Assembly (NCBI RefSeq): GCF_002159535.1
Contig: NZ_NFIU01000002.1
Coordinates: forward strand, 231,221 to 295,220
Reading direction: 5' to 3'
DNA length: 64,000 bases
From: Olsenella sp. An290
GTDB lineage: Bacteria > Actinomycetota > Coriobacteriia > Coriobacteriales > Atopobiaceae
Part shown: piece after piece, positions 10,515 through 20,458 of the stretch
Layout of the letters: the number at the start of each line of letters is the position of its first letter
Numbering within the stretch: position 1 is the first letter of the stretch
Program-made: the position numbers and the translations under genes
The notes under the pieces: model-generated
Databases searched by the model: none
The model's input: only the letters and a program-made list of their open reading frames with translations
What the model was told of the DNA's origin: nothing

Positions 10515-11765
10515 CTACGCCTGCGGGCGCGCGTAGAGCGCCACGAGCTCCTGGAGCACGTCGACCATGCGCTCCAGCTCGCGCACCGGGACGAACTCGC
10601 GCACGCCGTGGGCGTTGTAGTAGCCGGCGGAGAGGTTGGCGCACGGGAAGCCGCGGAAGGAGAGCTGCGAGCCGTCGGTGCCGCCGCGCATGGGCACGCA
10701 GAACATCTCCTGCTCCGCCGCCGCGTACGCCGCGCGGGCGTTCTCGATGAGGTGGGCGTACTCCGGGCGGCAGATGACCTCGGCGAGGTTGCGGTACTGG
10801 TCCTTGAACTCCACGGAGATGACGTCGGCGCCCATCTGCGCGTTCACGAGCGCCGCGGCGTCGCGCATGATCTTCTCGCGGCGCTCCACCTGCGCCCAGT
10901 CGTGGTCGCGGATGATGTAGTCCGAGGAGGCCTCCTCGCAGGAGCCCTCGATGCGCTCGAGGTAGAAGAAGCCGTCGTAGCCCTCGGTGAACTCCGGGCG
11001 CTCGGCGGCGGGAAGGAGCTGGTGGAAGCGGACGAGCGCCTCGGAGGCGTTGATCATCTTGCCCTTGGCGGTGCCGGTGTGGACGGAGACGCCGTGCGCG
11101 CGGACGAAGGCCTCCACGGCGTTGAAGGTCTCGTAGCAGAACTCGCCGAAGGGGCCGCCGTCGATGGTGTAGCCGTACGCCGCGCCAAAGCGCTCGAGGT
11201 CCAGCAGAGCCGCGCCGTGGCCGATCTCCTCGTCCGGGACGAAGGCGAGCGCGAGGCGCGGGTGCGGGAGCGCCGGGTCCGCCTTCAGACGGGCGAGAAG
11301 GGCCACGCACTCGGCCACACCGGCCTTGTCGTCCCCGCCGAGCAGCGACGTGCCGTCCGTGACCACGAGCTCCTCCCCTGCCATGCGCTCGAGCTCGGGG
11401 TTCATCTGGGGGCTCAGGGTCACGGGGCGGCCGTCGCGCCCGGTGCCCAGGGCGAGCTCGCCGCCCTCGTAGCGCACGACGCGCGGGTGCACCGGGTCAC
11501 CCCAGCTCTGCCAGGCGGTGTCCAGGTGGCAGCAGAGGCCGAGCGTGGGCTGGTCCTCGGCGCCGGCGCTCGTGGGCCAGTGGGCCGTCACGTAGGCGTG
11601 CTCGTCAACGGTCACGTCCTCGGCACCGAGCGCGCGCAGGTCCGCGGCCACGACCTCGGCGATCTTGAACTGGGACTCGGTCGACGGCACGTGGTCGGCG
11701 GTCAGGGGGTTGGACTGCGAGGGGACCTCGCAGTAGCGGATGAAGCGGTCAAGCACGTCGGACAT
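10515..11765 (-). CDS. pepT: Peptidase T (tripeptide aminopeptidase)
   Basis: Removes the N-terminal residue of tripeptides; M20B zinc peptidase, 416 residues (usual length about 410). Visible motifs: CCHLDTAW (first zinc ligand and catalytic Asp), GGDDKAGVAE (bridging Asp), FVPDEEIGHGAALLDL (catalytic Glu-Glu), HTGTAKGKMINA in the lid domain and MRGGTDGSQLSFRGFPCANLSAG near the C-terminus. The ATG at 11765 is the only start consistent with the family; the longer ORF reading adds residues encoded by the palindromic element upstream. Confidence 0.95.
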   Translation of the reverse strand: MSDVLDRFIRYCEVPSQSNPLTADHVPSTESQFKIAEVVAADLRALGAEDVTVDEHAYVTAHWPTSAGAEDQPTLGLCCHLDTAWQSWGDPVHPRVVRYEGGELALGTGRDGRPVTLSPQMNPELERMAGEELVVTDGTSLLGGDDKAGVAECVALLARLKADPALPHPRLALAFVPDEEIGHGAALLDLERFGAAYGYTIDGGPFGEFCYETFNAVEAFVRAHGVSVHTGTAKGKMINASEALVRFHQLLPAAERPEFTEGYDGFFYLERIEGSCEEASSDYIIRDHDWAQVERREKIMRDAAALVNAQMGADVISVEFKDQYRNLAEVICRPEYAHLIENARAAYAAAEQEMFCVPMRGGTDGSQLSFRGFPCANLSAGYYNAHGVREFVPVRELERMVDVLQELVALYARPQA

Positions 11766-11808
11766 GGGGACTCCAATCGACGATGGTCCGTTCGAACGCG
11801 ATTCTCCC

Positions 11809-11934
11809 ACAAAGGTCCCTCGCAAAGAGTGACAGGCTTCGAACGGATGAGGCCCCCGAGGGCGCCCCGTCCGTCCAAAACCTGTCACCCACTACAAACG
11901 CTCAGAACCTGACAGATGACCCTGACACCTTTGT
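11809..11934. repeat. Nested palindromic repeat element between oppF and pepT
   Basis: The 168-base gap is almost filled by nested inverted repeats: an outer ACAAAGGT (11809-11816) pairs with ACCTTTGT (11927-11934), and an inner arm starting at 11830 (GTGACAGG...) pairs imperfectly, about 16 of 20 bases, with an arm ending near 11888 (...CCTGTCAC). Short CTGACA motifs repeat between. The element touches the oppF stop codon, so it may also end the opp transcript. It resembles the element before polA in using CAAAGG/GACAGG words. Confidence 0.6.
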
Positions 11935-12989
11935 CATGATTGCGCGCCGGAGAGGGCCGCCTCCGCCTCGGCGAGGGCGGCGGCCATGACGGGCTGGCGC
12001 TCCTCGGCGGTGAGCCCCTCGTCAAAGAGGTGGCAGGCGCAGCGGTGGCCGGGCATGACCTCATGCATCTCGGGCGCCCGCTCGCCGCAGACCCGCATGC
12101 ACTGCGGGCAGCGCGTGTGGAAGACGCAGCCCTGGGGTGGGTTGGTGGGGCTGGGGACGTCGCCCTCGAGGATCTTCTTGTCCTGGATGCGCTCGTGGCG
12201 GATGCGCGGGATGACGTCCAGCAGCGCCTTGGTGTAGGGATGCAGCGGGTTGTCGAAGAGCTCGTCCTTGCTGGCGAGCTCCATCGTGTGGCCGAGGTAC
12301 ATGACCATCACGGTGTCGGAGATGTGCTTGACCACCGAGAGGTCGTGGCTGATGAAGATGTAGGAGAGGCCGAACTCCTCCTGCAGCTCCTCCAGCAGGT
12401 TGATGACCTTTGCCTGGACCGAGACGTCGAGGGCGGAGACCGGCTCGTCGCAGACCACGACCTCGGGCTTCAGCACGATGGCGCGCGCGATGCCGATGCG
12501 CTGGCGCTGGCCGCCGGAGAACTCGTGCGGGTAGCGGTACTTGTACGCGAGGTCCAGGCCCACGGCCTTCATGATCTGCTCGACGCGGGCGTCGCGCTCG
12601 GCGCGCGTCTTGTAGGTCTTGGCGATGTCAATCGGCTCGGCGATGATGTCGGCCACCGTCATGCGCGGGTTGAGCGAGGAGTACGGGTCCTGGAAGATGA
12701 GCTTCATCTTCTGGCGGGCGCGCGTGAGCTCGTCGCCCTTGAGCGAGGTGAAGTCCTCGCCGTCGAGCGTGACCGTGCCCTCGGTGGGCTCGGTCAGGCG
12801 CAGGACGCACTTGCCCGTGGTGGACTTGCCGCAGCCGGACTCGCCCACGATGGCGAAGGTCTCGCCGCGGTGCACCTCAAAGGAGACGTCCTCGAGCGCG
12901 TGCACGTAGGCGCCGGTCCTGCCGAAGACGCCTTTCTTCACGGGATAGCGCTTGGTGAGGTGCTCCACCTTGAGCACGACGTCCGTCAT
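11934..12989 (-). CDS. oppF: Oligopeptide ABC importer ATPase OppF
   Basis: Second ATPase of the oligopeptide importer. 351 residues: Walker A GESGCGKST, Q-loop FQDPYSSLNPRM, signature FSGGQRQR, Walker B VVVCDEP, and the OppF C-terminal motif NPPQGCVFHTRCPQCMRVC, the Cys pattern that often binds an iron-sulfur cluster. The start is uncertain: the ATG at 12989 begins just before the ATPase fold, while a GTG at 13016 would overlap the oppD stop by 8 bases and add 9 residues. Neither has a strong ribosome site, so coupling to oppD is likely. It is the last gene of the opp operon. Confidence 0.93.
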   Translation of the reverse strand: MTDVVLKVEHLTKRYPVKKGVFGRTGAYVHALEDVSFEVHRGETFAIVGESGCGKSTTGKCVLRLTEPTEGTVTLDGEDFTSLKGDELTRARQKMKLIFQDPYSSLNPRMTVADIIAEPIDIAKTYKTRAERDARVEQIMKAVGLDLAYKYRYPHEFSGGQRQRIGIARAIVLKPEVVVCDEPVSALDVSVQAKVINLLEELQEEFGLSYIFISHDLSVVKHISDTVMVMYLGHTMELASKDELFDNPLHPYTKALLDVIPRIRHERIQDKKILEGDVPSPTNPPQGCVFHTRCPQCMRVCGERAPEMHEVMPGHRCACHLFDEGLTAEERQPVMAAALAEAEAALSGAQS

Positions 12990-13008
12990 GTCGGCGTTTC
13001 TGCCCACG

Positions 13009-14088
<1,080 letters not shown>

Positions 14089-14100
14089 GGGTCCTCCCTC

Positions 14101-15069
14101 CTAGGAGCGCATCTTCGGGTCGAGGGCGTCGCGCAGGGCGTCGCCGAGCAGGTTGAACGCCATGACCGTGATGATGATGGCGATGCCCGGGATGACGCTG
14201 TAGTACGTGCTCGACTGGATGTAGGGCTGGGCGGCGTTGATCATCTGGCCCCAGCTCGACATCGGCGGCTGGACGCCGAGGCCGAGGAAGGAGAGCGAGG
14301 CCTCGGACATGATGGCCGACGGGATGCCGAGCGTGGTGGTGACGATCAGCGTGGAGACGCAGTTGGGAAGCAGGTGCTTCATGATGATGCGCCAGCTCTT
14401 GCCGCCCGAGAGGATGCAGCTCTGGATGTACTCGGAGCCCTTGAGGCGCATGACGTCGCCGCGCACGAGGCGCGCCGTGGACGCCCAGCCCAGAAGGCCC
14501 AGCGCCACGTACAGGTTCACGAGGCCGGGGCCCAGCGCGTACATGACGACGATGGCGAAGAGCAGGAACGGGAAGCTCGAGAAGACCTGGATCACGAAGG
14601 AGATGACCGCGTCGACCTTGCCGCCGAAGTAGCCGGCGCACACGCCCGCGAGAAAGCCGATGACAAGGGCGATGGCCTGCGAGACCACGCCCACGGAGAG
14701 CGAGACGCGGCAGCCGTAGAGCACGCGGGAGAGGATGTCGCGGCCGTACTCGTCCGTGCCAAAGAGGTGCGCGGCCGAGGGGGCCTGGAGCATGTTGGTG
14801 AGCTCCTGGGCGTCCGGGTCATAGGGTGCGAGCACCGGCGCCAGGATCGCGATGAGGGCGAGAAGGACGACGACGCCGAGGCAGAAGACGCCGACCTTGT
14901 TCTTCTTGAAGATGTTCCAGCTCACGGCCCAGTAGCTCGAGGCGCGGCGCTTCACGGGGCCGCCGTTCTCGGGGCTGCCGGTGGGGACCTGGGCCTCGGA
15001 GGCGCGCTCGGCGACGTCCATGGCCTTCTGGACCTTGGGGCTGTTCTTGTCGCTCGTGAGGAGAGCCAT
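14101..15069 (-). CDS. oppC: Oligopeptide ABC importer permease OppC
   Basis: Second membrane subunit, 322 residues. A hydrophilic N-terminal tail of about 45 residues leads to YWAVSWNIFKKNKVGVFCLGVVVLL (OppC-type N-domain), then LFGTDEYGRDILSRVLYG (family signature) and five further helices with the EAA loop ALGLLGWASTARLVRGDVMRLKGSEYIQ. The start ATG overlaps the last base of the oppB stop (TAATG), giving translational coupling. Confidence 0.95.
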   Translation of the reverse strand: MALLTSDKNSPKVQKAMDVAERASEAQVPTGSPENGGPVKRRASSYWAVSWNIFKKNKVGVFCLGVVVLLALIAILAPVLAPYDPDAQELTNMLQAPSAAHLFGTDEYGRDILSRVLYGCRVSLSVGVVSQAIALVIGFLAGVCAGYFGGKVDAVISFVIQVFSSFPFLLFAIVVMYALGPGLVNLYVALGLLGWASTARLVRGDVMRLKGSEYIQSCILSGGKSWRIIMKHLLPNCVSTLIVTTTLGIPSAIMSEASLSFLGLGVQPPMSSWGQMINAAQPYIQSSTYYSVIPGIAIIITVMAFNLLGDALRDALDPKMRS

Positions 15070-16004
15070 TACTCAGCCGCCTCCTTCCCCAGTCGGATGC
15101 GCGGGTCGACGACGGCGTAGAGGATGTCCACGATGAGGTAGACGGCCACGCAGATGATTGCGATGTACATGACGCCGCCCTGGATGAGGGGCAGGTCGCG
15201 GGAGTTGATGGCGTCGAGCAGAAGCTTGCCCATGCCCGGCATCATGAAGATCGACTCGATGAGGATCGAGCCCGTGAGGATCTCGCCGAGCTGCGTTCCC
15301 GCGATCGTGATGATGGGGATGAGCGCGTTTCTCAGGCCGTGGGCGATGATGACCGCCCACTTGCGCACGCCCTTGGCCTCGGCCGTGCGCATGAAGTCCT
15401 GCGAGAGGACGTCGAGCATGCTCGTGCGCGTGACGCGGGCGATCGAGGCGGCGTAGCGCACGCCGAGCGCGATCACCGGCAGCACGAACGCCTGCCAGGT
15501 CTTGATGCCCGAGAGCGGGAACCACTTGAGCGTGAGCGCGAAGACGATCTGGAAGATCACGGCCACCCAGAAGACCGGGGCGGAGATGCCCAGGATCGAG
15601 AGGGCCATGAGCGCGCGGTCGATCCACTTGCCGTGGTTGACCGCCGCCACGACGCCGATGACGAGTCCGAGCACGAGCGCGAAGACGTAGGCGAGGCCAG
15701 CGAGGCGGGCCGTGGTGAGGAAGGCCTGGCCCATGAGGGTCACGACGGGCTTGCTCTGCGTGTAGGAGGTTCCGAAGTCGCCCTGCAGCATGTTGGTGAG
15801 CCATCGCGCGTACTGCACCTCTACGGGGTCGTTCAGACCCATCTGCTCGCGGATGCGCTCCACCGTGGCGTCATCGGCCATCTCGCCCACCATGATGCGC
15901 ACCGGGTCGCCCGGCACGATGTTCAGGACGAAGAACGTGATCGCGGAAATAGCGAAGACCACGCCGATCGCCAGCAGGACCCTCTTGATGAGAAAGCTTC
16001 TCAC
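15069..16004 (-). CDS. oppB: Oligopeptide ABC importer permease OppB
   Basis: First membrane subunit, 311 residues, about six helices. It has the OppB N-terminus FLIKRVLLAIGVVFAISAITFFVLNIVPGDP, the periplasmic NDPVEVQYARWL signature and the EAA loop TRTSMLDVLSQDFMRTAEAKG. The ATG at 16004 is preceded by AAAGGAG. It follows oppA after a 120-base gap holding a strong hairpin. Confidence 0.95.
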   Translation of the reverse strand: MRSFLIKRVLLAIGVVFAISAITFFVLNIVPGDPVRIMVGEMADDATVERIREQMGLNDPVEVQYARWLTNMLQGDFGTSYTQSKPVVTLMGQAFLTTARLAGLAYVFALVLGLVIGVVAAVNHGKWIDRALMALSILGISAPVFWVAVIFQIVFALTLKWFPLSGIKTWQAFVLPVIALGVRYAASIARVTRTSMLDVLSQDFMRTAEAKGVRKWAVIIAHGLRNALIPIITIAGTQLGEILTGSILIESIFMMPGMGKLLLDAINSRDLPLIQGGVMYIAIICVAVYLIVDILYAVVDPRIRLGKEAAE

Positions 16005-16068
16005 CGCCCGCTCCTTTCTTCTCGCTCGGGCGCGCCGCCCTACCCGCCCGGGCCGCGCGCCGCGACGT

Positions 16069-16109
16069 GGGGCGCCCCGGCACGCGAAACCGCCGTGCCG
16101 GGGTGCCCC
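16069..16109 (-). promoter_or_regulatory. Intercistronic hairpin between oppA and oppB
   Basis: A 16-bp stem (16069-16084 with 16094-16109, one non-Watson-Crick position) lies immediately downstream of the oppA stop and upstream of oppB. In binding-protein operons such hairpins stabilise or terminate part of the transcript so that the binding protein is made in excess; that role is inferred here from position. Confidence 0.55.
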
Positions 16110-16124
16110 CTCTCAGGACGTCGA

Positions 16125-17771
16125 CTAGGCCGAGTAGCTCGGGTCGGACGTGTCGATGTCGATGTCGAACATGTGGTAGATCAGGTTGCCGACCTTGGCG
16201 TTCTTGACGTAGGACTTGGCGACGAAGGAGTTCTTCGGCCAGTACAGCGGAATCGTGGCAAAGTCGACGCGGGTGACGAGGTTGTCGGCCTGCTTGTAGA
16301 GGTCGGCGCGGACGTCCTGGTCCTGCTCCTGGCGCGCCTCGGTGACGAGCTGGTCGAACTCGGCGCTGTTGTAGAACGAGGACTTGCCCTTGGCGTTGTC
16401 GGAGAGGAAGTACGTGTAGAGGTGGTTGTCGCCGTCGGCGTAGAGCGGGAACCAGCCCACGGCCGTGATCTGGCAGTTGCCGTCGGCCCAGTCGGAGGAC
16501 CAGACGCCGTTGTCCTCGATGGTGAGCTTGAGATCGACGCCAATCTCCTTCCAGTAGCTCTGGACAACGGTCATGTACGTCTCGTAGAGGTTGGCGCGAA
16601 TCTTGGCCTCAAGGGTCAGGCCCTCGGCGCCGGCCTCCTTGATGAGCTCCTTGGCGCGCTCGGGATCATACGGAATCTCGGCATCGGGGTCGTGACCCGG
16701 CGTCTGCGGGGCGAGCCAGCCCATGGCGGGCGTGCCCGCGCCGGCGAGGACGGTGTCCACGAGAGCCTGGCGGTCGATGGAGATGGAGAGCGCCTCGCGA
16801 ACGCGCGGGTCGGTGAGGCCCATGTCGTCGCGGAGGTTGAGGTTCACGAAGTGCACACCGAGCGTCTCGTAAAGCGTGATCTGGTCCTTGACCTCCGGGT
16901 CCTCCTGGTACTGCTTGAGCAGCGTGGCCTCGAGGTCGCACCAGTCGATGTCGCCGTTCTTGAAGGCGAGCAGCTTGGTGTTGTTGTCGTCATAGTAAAT
17001 GATGTGGACCTCATCGAGGGCGGGCTCGCCGTCGTGGTACTCGGCGAACTTCTCCAAGACGACCTCGGTGGTGTCATCGTTGGAGACGATCTTGTACTTG
17101 CCGGTGCCCACGCAGTCGGTGCCCCAGCCCCACTTGCGGCCCTCGGACTCGACCTTCTCGACGGCGGCCTGCGGGAAGATATCGGCGTAGTTGATGCCGA
17201 GGTTGTTGATGAAGGAGACCATCGGGTACTCGAGGACAAAGGTGAAGTGGGTATCGTCCTCGACGGTGAGGCCCTCGAGCTCGGTTGCCTCACCGTTGAG
17301 CATGGCCTTGGCGCCCACGATCATGTCGTACATGTAGGTGGACTTGGCCGCGGTCTCAGGCTTGAACATGCGCTCGAAGGAGAACTTGACGTCGTTTGCC
17401 GTGAGCGTGGAGCCATCGTGGCACGTAATGCCCTCCTTGAGGGTGCAGTGCAGGGTCACGCCGTCGTCCTCGAACGTGGGAATCTCGGTGAGCAGACACG
17501 GGACGAGCTCGTTGTCCTCGGTCCAGCGCAGCGGGGCCTCGAAGATGCAGTCGGCAACCGAGGCGGAGCCGGAGTTCGTGGAGATCTGCATGTCCAGGCC
17601 GAGCTTCGGGTTGGACTGGCCGAAGCGAAGGATCTTCTTGACGGAGCCGTCCTCGTTGGTGGCCGGGGCCGCGTCCTCCCCGCCGCATCCGGCGAGGGCA
17701 GCGGTGGCGGTGGCGGCACCCGCGAGGGCAGCGCCCTTCACGAAGCCGCGACGGGTGATCTTGTCGCTCAT
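16125..17771 (-). CDS. oppA: Oligopeptide-binding lipoprotein OppA (SBP family 5)
   Basis: Extracytoplasmic peptide receptor of the opp importer, 548 residues. The N-terminus TRRGFVKGAALAGAATATAA followed by LAGC combines a Tat-like Arg pair with a lipobox, acylated Cys at about residue 32. The mature protein has the family-5 pattern: LTEIPTFEDDGVTLHCTLKEG, TANDVKFSFERM and DPRVREALSISIDRQALVD. Of two ATGs, 17771 has AGGGAGG 7 bases upstream whereas 17777 touches it, so 17771 is chosen. It is the first gene of oppABCDF. A -10-like CATAAT is at 17827-17832. Confidence 0.95.
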   Translation of the reverse strand: MSDKITRRGFVKGAALAGAATATAALAGCGGEDAAPATNEDGSVKKILRFGQSNPKLGLDMQISTNSGSASVADCIFEAPLRWTEDNELVPCLLTEIPTFEDDGVTLHCTLKEGITCHDGSTLTANDVKFSFERMFKPETAAKSTYMYDMIVGAKAMLNGEATELEGLTVEDDTHFTFVLEYPMVSFINNLGINYADIFPQAAVEKVESEGRKWGWGTDCVGTGKYKIVSNDDTTEVVLEKFAEYHDGEPALDEVHIIYYDDNNTKLLAFKNGDIDWCDLEATLLKQYQEDPEVKDQITLYETLGVHFVNLNLRDDMGLTDPRVREALSISIDRQALVDTVLAGAGTPAMGWLAPQTPGHDPDAEIPYDPERAKELIKEAGAEGLTLEAKIRANLYETYMTVVQSYWKEIGVDLKLTIEDNGVWSSDWADGNCQITAVGWFPLYADGDNHLYTYFLSDNAKGKSSFYNSAEFDQLVTEARQEQDQDVRADLYKQADNLVTRVDFATIPLYWPKNSFVAKSYVKNAKVGNLIYHMFDIDIDTSDPSYSA

Positions 17772-17826
17772 TGGCATTCCTCCCTTGGGTTCCTGGCGCG
17801 CCGTCCTCCGACGCGTGGCAGGTCCA

Positions 17827-17832
17827 ATTATG
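17827..17832 (-). promoter_or_regulatory. Possible -10 box of the opp operon
   Basis: CATAAT on the minus strand, 55 bases upstream of the oppA start. No convincing -35 box is seen. Confidence 0.3.
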
Positions 17833-17984
17833 GGAGGGGACTTGACCGTAGAAAAAAACCTTAACGTACGATTTACTTTGCTAAAGTCCGCTGTCGCAGT
17901 CCCTTAACGAGTCCGCAACCAGAAGTCACCCCGTTTGGGCTTGCCCGGCGTTGTCCAATCTGGAGTGAGGTGACAATCGGACCG

Positions 17985-18061
17985 CCATAGCCCCTAACCC
18001 CAAAAGGGCGAGAAGAACGCCCAGCTGGCGCCCGGCCATGACTGCCATATCCCCTGACCCC
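17985..18061. repeat. Direct repeat pair in the oppA-rpsA gap
   Basis: The 388-base gap between oppA and rpsA holds no gene. It contains two copies of CCATAKCCCCTRACCCC, at 17985-18001 and 18045-18061, exactly 60 bases apart. A small hairpin GGGCG-AGAAGAA-CGCCC (18007-18023) lies between them. The rest holds the oppA upstream region and an AT-rich stretch around 17850-17880. Function unknown. Confidence 0.5.
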
Positions 18062-18109
18062 GCAGATCGCGGTCACGGGGCGGGATACGTGGAAAAGGGG
18101 CCTCTGCCG

Positions 18110-18136
18110 AAAAAGGGCCGCCCCGAAGGGCGGCCC
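18110..18136 (-). terminator. Rho-independent terminator of rpsA
   Basis: On the minus strand, a perfect 9-bp GC stem (18128-18136 with 18115-18123) with a four-base loop (TTCG on the transcribed strand) is followed by a five-T run. It lies 24 bases past the rpsA stop and is the clearest intrinsic terminator in the window. Confidence 0.85.
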
Positions 18137-18159
18137 CTGTGCGTGCGATGCGAGAAGAA

Positions 18160-19353
18160 CTACTCCTCGACGACGGCCTCGGACTCGGCCTCAGCCTCGG
18201 TCTCGGCAGGCTTGTCGCCCTCGGGGAGCGGCTTGACCTCGACCTCGGTGCCGAGGGTCTCGGCGGCGGCCTTCATGGACAGGGAGATGCGACGACGGTC
18301 GAGGTCGATCTCCATGACCTTCACCTGGACGTGGTCGCCCACGGAGCACACCTGGGACGGCTGGTCCACGTGCTGCTTGGCCATCTCGGAGATGTGCACG
18401 AGGCCCTCCACGCCCTCGCCGAGGTCGACGAAGGCACCAAAGGTGACGAGCTTGGTGACGGTGCCCTCGACGATGGCGTCGACGGGGTACTTCTTGACGA
18501 GGGAGCGCCAGGGATCCTCGGTGGTCTGCTTGAGACCGAGGGAGATGCGCTCGCGGTTGAGGTCGACGTCGAGCACCTGGACCTCGACCTCCTGACCGAC
18601 CTTGACGACCTCGGAGGGGTGGTTGACGTGGTTCCAGGAGAGCTCGGAGATGTGCACGAGGCCGTCGATGCCGCCGAGGTCGACGAAGGCGCCGAAGTCG
18701 ACGATCGAGGAGACGGTGCCCTTGAGGCGCATGCCAACCTGGAGCTTGGAGAGAATCTCCTGGCGCTCGGCCTTGCGGGCCTCCTCGAGGACGACGCGAC
18801 GGGAGAGGACGACGTTGTTGCGGTTGCGGTCCATCTCGATGACGCGGGCCTCGATGCGGGTGCCGAGGTAGGCGTTGAGGTCCTTCACGCGGCGAAGGTC
18901 AACGAGGGAGGCGGGCAGGAAGCCGCGCAGGCCGATGTCGAGGATGAGACCGCCCTTGACGACCTCGATGACCTCGCCCTCGACGGTCTCGCCGGAGTTG
19001 AACTTCTCCTCGACGGCGTTCCAGGCGCGCTCGTACTCGGCGCGCTTCTTGGACAGGACCAGGCGGCCCTCCTTGTCCTCCTTCTGGAGCACGAGCGCCT
19101 CGATCTCGTCGCCCATGGCCACGACGTCGGCCGGGTTGACGTCCTTGCGAATGGAGAGCTCGCGGGAGGGGATGACGCCCTCGGACTTGTAGCCGATGTC
19201 AAGCAGGACCTCGTCGCGCTCGATCTTCACGACGCTGCCGGTGACAAGATCGCCCTCATCGAAGTCGGTCACGGTGCCGTCAATGAGGTTGTTCATCTCC
19301 TCGTCGGAGATGTCGTCCAGCGCGAAGATGGACGAGTTCTGAATCTCACTCAA
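18160..19353 (-). CDS. rpsA: Ribosomal protein S1
   Basis: Binds mRNA on the 30S subunit and aids initiation. 397 residues with four S1 domains, as usual for Actinobacteria and Firmicutes: domain 1 at VTGSVVKIERDEVLLDIGYK, domain 2 at VEGEVIEVVKGGLILDIGLR, domain 3 at LKGTVSSIVDFGAFVDLGGI, domain 4 at VEGTVTKLVTFGAFVDLGEG, then an acidic tail. The last two end with the canonical DLNRERISLGLK and DLDRRRISLSMK. I prefer a TTG start at 19353, which has GAAAGGGG 6 bases upstream and gives MSEIQNSS. An ATG at 19392 adds 13 residues but has no ribosome site. Reads alone with its own terminator. Confidence 0.95.
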   Translation of the reverse strand: MSEIQNSSIFALDDISDEEMNNLIDGTVTDFDEGDLVTGSVVKIERDEVLLDIGYKSEGVIPSRELSIRKDVNPADVVAMGDEIEALVLQKEDKEGRLVLSKKRAEYERAWNAVEEKFNSGETVEGEVIEVVKGGLILDIGLRGFLPASLVDLRRVKDLNAYLGTRIEARVIEMDRNRNNVVLSRRVVLEEARKAERQEILSKLQVGMRLKGTVSSIVDFGAFVDLGGIDGLVHISELSWNHVNHPSEVVKVGQEVEVQVLDVDLNRERISLGLKQTTEDPWRSLVKKYPVDAIVEGTVTKLVTFGAFVDLGEGVEGLVHISEMAKQHVDQPSQVCSVGDHVQVKVMEIDLDRRRISLSMKAAAETLGTEVEVKPLPEGDKPAETEAEAESEAVVEE

Positions 19354-19497
19354 AGGTGGACCCCTTTCGAACAACGGGGCCCCGGTCGTCATGGTCGCTG
19401 CCTGCAGTGCCTAGAATCGTGGCGTCTACGTGGAAACTTACATGCTCTCGGGGGCCGACAGATACGGTTGTGCGGGCCCGGTGCCCACACGGAGGAT

Positions 19498-19527
19498 AGA
19501 GTAACGTTTTTCGCGTGTGTATTTCAA
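19498..19527 (-). promoter_or_regulatory. Promoter of rpsA
   Basis: On the minus strand a -35 TTGAAA (19522-19527) is separated by 18 bases from a -10-like TACTCT (19498-19503). This implies a leader of about 140 bases for the TTG start, which could allow autogenous control; no specific structure was identified. Confidence 0.4.
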
Positions 19528-19545
19528 GCGTGGCCGCTGGGTATC

Positions 19546-19551
19546 TATTAT
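19546..19551 (+). promoter_or_regulatory. -10 box of the HAD hydrolase gene
   Basis: TATTAT in an AT-rich stretch 46 bases upstream of the ATG at 19598. Confidence 0.35.
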
Positions 19552-19597
19552 TTTTTCTGGAACGCACACGGGCAAGGCACGCAGAGAGGAGGACGGG

Positions 19598-20335
19598 ATG
19601 ATACGCGCGGTGCTCTTTGACCTTGACGACACGCTGCTCAGCCTCAACCTCTCCGCCTTCATCACCCGCTACGTGGCCGGCGCCTCGCACCTGCTCGGCG
19701 AGGTCGCGCGCATGAGCCCGCTCTCACTCGGCCTCCCCTACGTCCGCGCCTTCCTCGCGCTCGAGGACGCCGGGCGCACGGACGCCCTCACCAACGAGCA
19801 GCTCTTCAACAAGGTGATCTACGACGCCACGGGCATCCCCCTCGACGACCCGGCGCTCCGCGACCTCATGACCTACTACGAGCGCGAGATCGTCCCCGGT
19901 TTCGCGGGAGGGCTCGTGGGGGCGCGGCAGCAGGAGGGCGCGCGAGACCTCGTCGAGCGCGTCGGGGAGCTCGGCCTCACGTGCGCGCTCGCCACCAACC
20001 CGACCTTCTCGCTCGCCTGCGACGAGGCGCGGATGGGCTGGGCGGGCCTTCGCACGGAGGACTTCGCCCTTGTCTCGACCTACTCCAACACCACGCGCTG
20101 CAAGCCGAGCGCCCGCTACTACCAGGAGGTCGCCGACGCCCTTGGCGTGCGGCTCGATGAGTGCCTCATGGTGGGCAACGACGTCAAGCGCGACTTTGCC
20201 CGCCCCGACTGCGGGCTGCGCACCGCCTACGTGGGGCACGCCCGGCCAAGGCGGGCCGTCTGGCGCGGCTCGGTGGCCGAGCTCTCGCGCGAGCTCCCCG
20301 AGCTCATCAGGCGCCTGGACGAGAAGGACGCCTAG
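19598..20335 (+). CDS. HAD-superfamily hydrolase
   Basis: Probable phosphatase, 245 residues. Motif I FDLDDTLL holds the nucleophile and acid Asp at residues 8 and 10; motif II is LATNPTFS (Thr/Asn loop); the motif III Lys is in TRCKPSARYYQE; motif IV GNDVKRDFARPDC supplies the magnesium Asp. An alpha-helical cap lies between motifs I and II (about residues 15-110). The sequence resembles the YjjG/PGP-like branch with a substrate that cannot be predicted. The ATG follows GAGAGGAGG. It diverges from rpsA and converges on glnA. Confidence 0.88.
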   Translation: MIRAVLFDLDDTLLSLNLSAFITRYVAGASHLLGEVARMSPLSLGLPYVRAFLALEDAGRTDALTNEQLFNKVIYDATGIPLDDPALRDLMTYYEREIVPGFAGGLVGARQQEGARDLVERVGELGLTCALATNPTFSLACDEARMGWAGLRTEDFALVSTYSNTTRCKPSARYYQEVADALGVRLDECLMVGNDVKRDFARPDCGLRTAYVGHARPRRAVWRGSVAELSRELPELIRRLDEKDA

Positions 20336-20397
20336 CCGCGGGCACGGGCCTAAGGTAAGAGCCGAGAAAAACGTCCCCCACGACCGATCAGGCGCGA

Positions 20398-20432
20398 GAC
20401 GCCCCGCGGCCGCAGCGCGGTCGCGGGGCGTC
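20398..20432. terminator. Hairpin between HAD gene and glutamine synthetase
   Basis: A perfect 11-bp stem (20398-20408 with 20422-20432) lies between the two convergent genes. A TTTTT run occurs 18 bases further on the minus strand. A shared terminator is likely from position, not from a classic T-run. Confidence 0.5.
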
Positions 20433-20458
20433 GCTGTCTCATGGCTCCCGGAGGCTCG

